A stretch of 12,770 nt of DNA from CAZEAN01 sp964510225 (lineage in GTDB: Bacteria > Planctomycetota > Planctomycetia > Isosphaerales > Isosphaeraceae), in NCBI GenBank assembly GCA_964510225.1, contig CAZEAN010000158.1, positions 1 to 12,770 of the forward strand. Direction: 5' to 3'. Below are positions 7,645 through 12,770 of the stretch, one piece after another. Below the pieces are notes generated by a model, which saw only the letters and a program-made list of their open reading frames with translations, did no database searches and had not been told where the DNA came from. Within the stretch, counting starts at the first letter, position 1; the number at the start of each line of letters is the position of its first letter. The position numbers and the translations under genes were made by a program.

Positions 7645-10600
7645 GTGATTCCCGCAATCTTAACAAAATCCCCAAAAAATCCTAGACACTCATTGGGACC
7701 AACGATCACGACGACGTTGGCAATAATTACATTCTTACCAGCGAATCTGATTTGGGTGACACCTACCCTGTGTCAAGAATCGGTACGCTATTTTGAGAAT
7801 CCGATCCTTGTGCACAACCGGAGCGGTCATTCCGGGCTCATTCGCTCCATTCTCTTTCCGGAAGATGGCAGAGTTCTCACATCAGGTGACGACAAAACAA
7901 TCCACATTTGGGATATCTCGGCGAACAGAGACACCCGTGAACACTCTATCTCGCCCACGATTTGGGTTAATCGGCGTGGAAGAGTGTATTCAATGGCTCT
8001 ATCACCGAAGCTACCGAACGGTCAACGTATACTTGCTGTTGCTGGTTATGGTATCGATCGAGGAGAAGGAGAAATTCGGTTTTATCCATACCCGAAGCTC
8101 TTGGATAACAACTCTTCAATTCCCATTGGGGGTATTCCGGTCGTGGAGCACGGAATTCCTTTACCAGAAAGGAAAGGGCACACCGACGTTATCAACGACC
8201 TTGAGTTTTTATATGTTGAAGAAACCCTCTATCTGGCTTCCGCAAGCAATGATGGTCTTGTGATGATCTGGGAGTTCACCAATCTCAAGAATCCAAGTCC
8301 AACGCCTATAAGACGATTGAAACACCCAGGAATAGCCCAACAGATCAGTTTCTCACCCAATAAAGGGTATTGGAAATATATCTACTCAGCCGATCGGTTG
8401 GGAAATCTTTGGCTTTGGCATTGGTGGACGATGGGGGACTTTTCCGAAACCCCGTTTATGAAAGCCCCCGAACTCGATCCCGGGATTGCTTCGAATGATC
8501 GCGCCATTAACGCGATGGAAATCACACCTGATGGAAAATACTTATATGTTGGTCGTGAAGGCGGCCGCTTGGAACGCTTCAACCCAGAACAAATCCACAA
8601 CAAGCCCCGGCTCATCAATAGAAGCGTCATCGACGAACAAGGAATGGTTCGTCGAGGTCCGATCGAAGCGATTGCGGTGAGTCCAGACAGCCAAAAGGTT
8701 GCCTTTTCCGTGCTTCTGGAGTCTCAAAACGCGCAGAAGGACAAGCGCATCATCGAGGATTGCAACGTCTATGTGTTGAACACGAATGCGAAGGATCTGG
8801 ATGGCGCTAAGCCGCCCCGTCTCGTCCCCACCGACTATGGTTTAATCCGAGCACTCCAGTTCAGTCCGGATAGTCTCTCCCTTGCTATTGGTGGCGACTA
8901 CCGACAGGCAGTAACCATTGCCCAACTAGACAAGGATAGGGATGAGACCATCACGCTGAAGGGAAACGGAACCACGATCTGGGATGTCGGTTTCCTCAAG
9001 GGTGACCAGAATAAGATTATCTTCCGACGAGAACGCCCGGATGATCCGAACGCACCTGATGCAAATCCGGTTGTCTTTGATCTCCGGGCCCGAGTTTATG
9101 CTGATCCATCAATTGCTGGTGAACATCCGGTGATGACGAGTGGTCAACCTGCGCTTCAAACTCACGAGGAATGGAGTGTTCGGGCCACTAATAACGACGA
9201 ACTTGAGGTACTCAAAAGCGGTGAACCGAACTTCCGCATCAAGCTGGATCCTGCACAGCACAAGAGGTGGTGGTGCTCTCGTTTCCTAAATACCCCCGGG
9301 ACGAATGAACGTGAGGTCGAGACTATTGCTGTGGGAGCGAACTCGGGAGATATCCTTGTTTATCGCCTCTCAGATCGATCGGTCGTACGTATTCTAAGAG
9401 GGCATCGAGACGCAGTCTTGTCGATGGACGTCTCGGAAGATGGGAAATGGCTCGTCACGTGCTCAAGTGACCAGACAATCCGGTTCTGGTCGCTCGTAGG
9501 AATTGACCAAATTCCGGAACTCGGCGCGACGTTTGAGCAAAATGCCCAAGAACAACTCATCGTCCGCAACGTCGAATCGCGAAGCTATGCAGATAGGATG
9601 GGACTCCAAGAAGGTGACATCATTGGCATGTGTTTCGTCGACGGAGTTCAAATGGTCGACCTCACGGCATTCGTCGAATCGATAAACAGTTCTACACCTG
9701 GCACACTACATCATGTCAAACTTGATAATGAACCGGACTTGCAGCCATTGGGGACTTCAAAGGTTGACCAACCAAGACTTACCTTCTTCCCCGGGACCAA
9801 TGGGGAGTGGGTCCTTTGGTCGCCGCAGGGATATTACACATCGTCAATCGCGGGAGACTTCGAGATGGTAGGGTGGCATTTAAACCCTCCTCCCGGTGAT
9901 CAGTTGACTGGACCGACGTTGTCCTGTCCTTTGGCGTTCTACGAGGAGCAACTGCGCAAACCGGAGATTATTGATGAGATCTTGGATGACCCAACGGCTG
10001 TGATTCCATCTCCGGAGATTGAGCGGATTCCCAACATCACTCTCGGACCAATACCACAGCAAGTCTTCCAGAATCAAGCCTTGGTCCAAGTCACTGCCGA
10101 TGGTGCTGGTCCAAGGACCATCGCACAGATCCGGATCTTAAACGATGGAAGACCAATCCAAGAATTCGATATTAATCCCCCACTAGAAAGTGTTGATGAA
10201 GAGCAGGTAATCGAACTGCGTCCTGGAGAGAATCGAATTGCCATTGAAGTTACCGACAATCTCGGGGTGCAGAACATCCAATATCAGGATGTCTATTTCG
10301 AGACCAATATGCCCAGACTCCCTTCGAATCTGTTCGTTTGGGCAATTGGTGCCAGCAAGTTCGAGGATGAAGACCTGGCAATTCCGCACGCCCCGAATGA
10401 TCTCAACGCGACAGCCAACTTTCTAAAGTCTGCGACCGGACCGGGACAGGGGATGAAGTTTGGACAGCAACGGATCGAACAATTTATACTGGATCAAGAC
10501 AAAGAGATCGTTGATGCTTCCCAAGTGCTGGATGAGCTAGTCAGCCAGGTCGACACCAAACGCGGCGATACAGTATTTCTGATTCTCAATTCCCACTTGG

Positions 10601-11121
10601 CAACGTTGCAAGACGATCCGGACAAACTCGCCTTCTTTGGTTTGGGCCCGCTCGACAACAACAACAAGCGACAACCACTGGACGCCTCGGTAGTCTCGGA
10701 CGTGGTCCATGAACTTATCTACCGAGGTTGCTTTGTCGTGGTTCTCCTTGATGGATTTCACGACAACGAGCTTAATGGTGGATATCCTTTTCGCGAGTGG
10801 GTCCGCGAACTTGCCTATACCGACGGTGCTCACGTCTTCACAGCGTCACGAGAGAAGCCAAGTCTCACTGTTCGAGACGTGGAGCGAGGTCGAATCGGGG
10901 CGTTTTTTCTGGCTGTTTCCGAATCCTTGGACGAAAGAGCACAGGTGCTTCCAGCACTTGACCAAAGTCAACCCTACATGCTCGATGACTTCGACAAAGT
11001 TGTCTGTAGTCGGGTATATGCGTATGTCAACGATGAACAAGATCCCCAACTCTATTCTCATCCGTTGAGGTATCGGCCTGCTGCGCAAATTGAACTGTTT
11101 GCACCACAGATTCAGCCGTGA
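7645..11121 (+). CDS. Exported WD40-PDZ-Ig-like-caspase-fold protein, catalytic Cys absent (pseudocaspase)
   Basis: A 1158-residue protein starting at GTG with a well-placed AGAGG. Residues about 18-43 are hydrophobic and end in TLC-QES, consistent with a Sec signal peptide or an N-terminal anchor; there is no good lipobox. WD40-type blades are clearest at residues 61-91 (GHSGLIRS to IHIWDIS), 178-213 (GHTDVIND to VMIWEF) and 586-617 (GHRDAVLS to IRFWSL), with degenerate blades between. A PDZ-like segment follows at 636-697 (LIVRNVES, ADRMGLQEGDII). Next is the GEWVLWSPQGYYTSS element (from residue 720), typical of planctomycete WD40-caspase proteins, and an Ig-like segment (about 797-886). 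A caspase-like fold starts at about 894 (LFVWAIGASKF). The His position is in LNSHLAT (H984), where active relatives have SGHG. The expected DAC is DGF at 1036-1038, so the nucleophile is missing. The likely role is scaffolding, sensing or ligand binding outside the cytoplasm rather than proteolysis (inference). Confidence 0.87.
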   Translation: MIPAILTKSPKNPRHSLGPTITTTLAIITFLPANLIWVTPTLCQESVRYFENPILVHNRSGHSGLIRSILFPEDGRVLTSGDDKTIHIWDISANRDTREHSISPTIWVNRRGRVYSMALSPKLPNGQRILAVAGYGIDRGEGEIRFYPYPKLLDNNSSIPIGGIPVVEHGIPLPERKGHTDVINDLEFLYVEETLYLASASNDGLVMIWEFTNLKNPSPTPIRRLKHPGIAQQISFSPNKGYWKYIYSADRLGNLWLWHWWTMGDFSETPFMKAPELDPGIASNDRAINAMEITPDGKYLYVGREGGRLERFNPEQIHNKPRLINRSVIDEQGMVRRGPIEAIAVSPDSQKVAFSVLLESQNAQKDKRIIEDCNVYVLNTNAKDLDGAKPPRLVPTDYGLIRALQFSPDSLSLAIGGDYRQAVTIAQLDKDRDETITLKGNGTTIWDVGFLKGDQNKIIFRRERPDDPNAPDANPVVFDLRARVYADPSIAGEHPVMTSGQPALQTHEEWSVRATNNDELEVLKSGEPNFRIKLDPAQHKRWWCSRFLNTPGTNEREVETIAVGANSGDILVYRLSDRSVVRILRGHRDAVLSMDVSEDGKWLVTCSSDQTIRFWSLVGIDQIPELGATFEQNAQEQLIVRNVESRSYADRMGLQEGDIIGMCFVDGVQMVDLTAFVESINSSTPGTLHHVKLDNEPDLQPLGTSKVDQPRLTFFPGTNGEWVLWSPQGYYTSSIAGDFEMVGWHLNPPPGDQLTGPTLSCPLAFYEEQLRKPEIIDEILDDPTAVIPSPEIERIPNITLGPIPQQVFQNQALVQVTADGAGPRTIAQIRILNDGRPIQEFDINPPLESVDEEQVIELRPGENRIAIEVTDNLGVQNIQYQDVYFETNMPRLPSNLFVWAIGASKFEDEDLAIPHAPNDLNATANFLKSATGPGQGMKFGQQRIEQFILDQDKEIVDASQVLDELVSQVDTKRGDTVFLILNSHLATLQDDPDKLAFFGLGPLDNNNKRQPLDASVVSDVVHELIYRGCFVVVLLDGFHDNELNGGYPFREWVRELAYTDGAHVFTASREKPSLTVRDVERGRIGAFFLAVSESLDERAQVLPALDQSQPYMLDDFDKVVCSRVYAYVNDEQDPQLYSHPLRYRPAAQIELFAPQIQP

Positions 11122-11126
11122 GAAAG

Positions 11127-11148
11127 TTCAGAATGAAACGATTCTGAA
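11127..11148. terminator. Hairpin between convergent WD40-caspase genes, possible bidirectional terminator
   Basis: TTCAGAAT (11127-11134) and ATTCTGAA (11141-11148) are perfect inverted repeats around the loop GAAACG. One more G-U pair is possible outside the stem. It begins 5 bases after the TGA of the plus-strand gene. The stem is AT-rich and no T-tract follows on either strand, so it is a weak intrinsic terminator at best. It may act as an mRNA 3'-end stabiliser. Confidence 0.45.
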
Positions 11149-11197
11149 TGAGTAAAGAAACCTGGGGGATGTTTGAATTCTTTGTAACGAGATGGAG

Positions 11198-12769
11198 TTA
11201 GGGAAGCTCGGGCATGGTGGCGATTGGGAAATCTCCGGTTTGACTTGTACCGACCCCAATCGCTTCTTGTCCGCGCCGCCCACGCGAAACCACGAGACCT
11301 TGCTCAACAAAATGCGCTACGAGCGGTGGCAGTGTCTCTTCCGCATATTGACGCAATTCACTAGCTCGAATTGTGAGGTCACGATCGAGATCGGCAGTCG
11401 GCCAATCGTCAAAAATCTCGGACTCAGGAATGATCTTCAGGTCATCGTAGCCGAGTCCGTAGAGCAGACTGTAGCTGAGCAACCCATGCCGTAGTTTATC
11501 CGCTTCGAAAGCGCGTTCACCGCGACGCGCTGCCAGAATGTATGAGGTTTTTGCCTCATAGGCGTCCCGATCCGCCATCCAACGTGTAACCATTTGCACC
11601 CCAGGATCACTGTGGAGTGCTTCAGCTTGGCAGGCATCGATAATCACAAGACGGTTTAACGCACGGATATTGCTAAGTCCTCGGTGGATCACGTAATACG
11701 GCAAGACATCATCACCGTTGAGCCTTGGAGGTCTTCGACCCCGGTTCTGACCATCAGCTATGGCGCCTCGTACGAGCAATTCGCCATCACCGACTGCTTG
11801 AGCGATCTGCAATTCAGGGAGTTCGGCATCTTGGAGGAGCAAGCAGAGGTAGTCGCCACGAATGTCAGTATGCCCAGCCATGAAGACAACCACAGAATCT
11901 TCCGGACGCTTCATGGTGGCGACCCGGATTTCGTCGAGTGCTCGTTCAATCGCCTCGCGGGTCGCCTCTTCCTCAGTGAAAACCTTCTTCAAGCCGACCC
12001 CCTTAATCGCCCTCTGACTCAGGAGATCAGCGACTGCCTCAGCATCATCATGGGCAAACTTGAGGTGCTGCTCCTTGGGGCTATTCGGGTATTGGCTGAC
12101 TCCGATTGACAAAATGTGAAGCAAGCCATCGGCCGGACGGTCGCATTGAAGTTCCAGCGTCGGTGAAAGCCCGTCGATTCCCTGGGGACGACTAGCTAAG
12201 GCGTAAATATCATTTAGTCCCTGTGTAAGCGTCAGGGAGACTTCCAGAGTGAGTTCGTCGAAATCTGCCAGCGACAACTCACGTGACTCAACAGCAACAC
12301 CACGATGATAGATCGTGAGTCTGTCTGCACCAGGAGACCCGACCCTAATCTCAAGATTGACCTCACGCTGATTCGGATCGTAGGGGCTTACTGTTCTGAG
12401 AGTCACTTGGGGAGGCGGACTCTGTTGGAGCTGAGGAGGCGCCGGCGAATTGCCGCTAATGAACGAAGTGGTGAGTCCATACACATGGAGCAGATCCGCC
12501 CACTGGTGGAGCCAAATTGCCTCTCGATCAGCGTCTAGGAGCGTGGTCGGATTCCAAGTGACGCGACGGTCACCTTCAAGTGAAGCATCGAAGAACCCGT
12601 TCGGTGTGTAGGCAATCCAGTCGCTCCCATCGGTTGAGGACGCCAAAGTTCCCTAGAGCGAGGGGTTGGTGGTTTCCCAGATCCGGACGGTGGAGTCACT
12701 ACTCGCCGTGGCAATGACCTGGTCGTTTGCGCCGAACGCAAGACTGTTGATTGTTTCAAAGTGTAGTGG
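11198..12769 (-). CDS. WD40-caspase (C14-like) protein with intact His/Cys dyad, 5'-partial, in-frame TAG near the right edge
   Basis: This is the C-terminal part of a second WD40-caspase protein. From the right edge the frame reads a good WD40 blade (LHFETINSLAF, ATASSDSTVRIWE), then TAG at 12655-12653, then continues without break to TAA. Downstream of the TAG the longest frame starts at a TTG (12646) and has 482 residues, but that TTG lies inside a conserved segment and is unlikely as a native start. Numbering from it, DWIAYTPNGFFDAS (9-22) matches the linker element of the neighbouring gene. A Gln/Pro-rich hinge and an Ig-like segment (about 80-169) follow, then a caspase fold from about 175 (LHILSIGVSQYP). 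Catalytic His259 lies in VVVFMAGHTD and catalytic Cys339 in LVIIDACQAEAL, as in clan CD peptidase families. The 80-residue His-Cys spacing is stretched by an insert containing a GQNRGRRPPR loop. Caspase relatives of this type cleave after basic or acidic residues; specificity here is unknown. Promoter and export signal are outside the window. Confidence 0.85.
12653..12655 (-). other. In-frame TAG between WD40 blade and caspase part
   Basis: The minus-strand frame reads VRIWETTNPSL, TAG, GTLASSTDGSDWIAYTPNGFFD. WD40-caspase proteins of this type run straight through this junction, often with a Leu-Leu-x-Thr-Leu pattern. A TTG (Leu) or CAG (Gln) codon changed by one base would give the TAG. The position is 116 bases from the window end. 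Confidence 0.8.
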
Positions 12770-12770
12770 G

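Noticed and set aside
11154..11185. Second hairpin AAAGAA...TTCTTT in the convergent gap
   Set aside because: The arms are only six A/T-rich bases with a long loop of about 18 bases, which is expected by chance.
1..12770. Amber codon reassignment in this organism
   Set aside because: Roughly 4000 internal codons lack TAG. The two TAGs are both confined to window edges and replace codons of different kinds, so error or nonsense mutation is simpler.

Overview
The window looks like a piece of a Planctomycetota genome, or a metagenomic contig from that phylum. The reasons are protein architecture rather than any marker gene. There is a giant Asn/Gly-rich parallel beta-helix protein, a secreted outer-membrane-barrel-like protein with a long Gly/Thr/Ser/Pro linker, and two large WD40-caspase-type proteins. 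This combination is common in large-genome planctomycetes. No rRNA, tRNA, CRISPR array or transposase is visible, so a finer assignment is not possible.

Layout: four protein genes in alternating orientation, so no two can share an operon. (1) Positions 1-5655, plus strand: the 3' part of a very long beta-helix repeat gene, open to the left edge except for one in-frame TAG at 43-45. (2) Positions 5768-7279, minus strand: a 503-residue secreted protein with a low-complexity N-terminal half and a C-terminal beta-barrel-like half. It converges on gene 1, and a strong bidirectional terminator hairpin (5686-5726) lies between them. (3) Positions 7645-11121, plus strand: a 1158-residue exported protein with WD40 repeats, a PDZ-like domain, an Ig-like domain and a caspase-fold domain whose catalytic Cys position is Phe. 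It diverges from gene 2 across a 365-bp regulatory gap. (4) Positions 11198-12769, minus strand: the 3' part of a second WD40-caspase protein that keeps both the catalytic His and Cys. It converges on gene 3 across 76 bp holding a perfect 8-bp hairpin. It is interrupted near the right edge by an in-frame TAG at 12653-12655.

The most interesting biology is the tail-to-tail pair of related WD40-caspase proteins, one with an apparently intact His/Cys dyad and the other an apparent pseudocaspase with an export signal. A functional link between them is inference only. The two in-frame TAG codons, each within about 120 bases of a window edge and both inside clearly conserved domains, look more like end-of-contig base errors or recent nonsense mutations than genuine gene ends. 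The two edge genes are therefore annotated across them.
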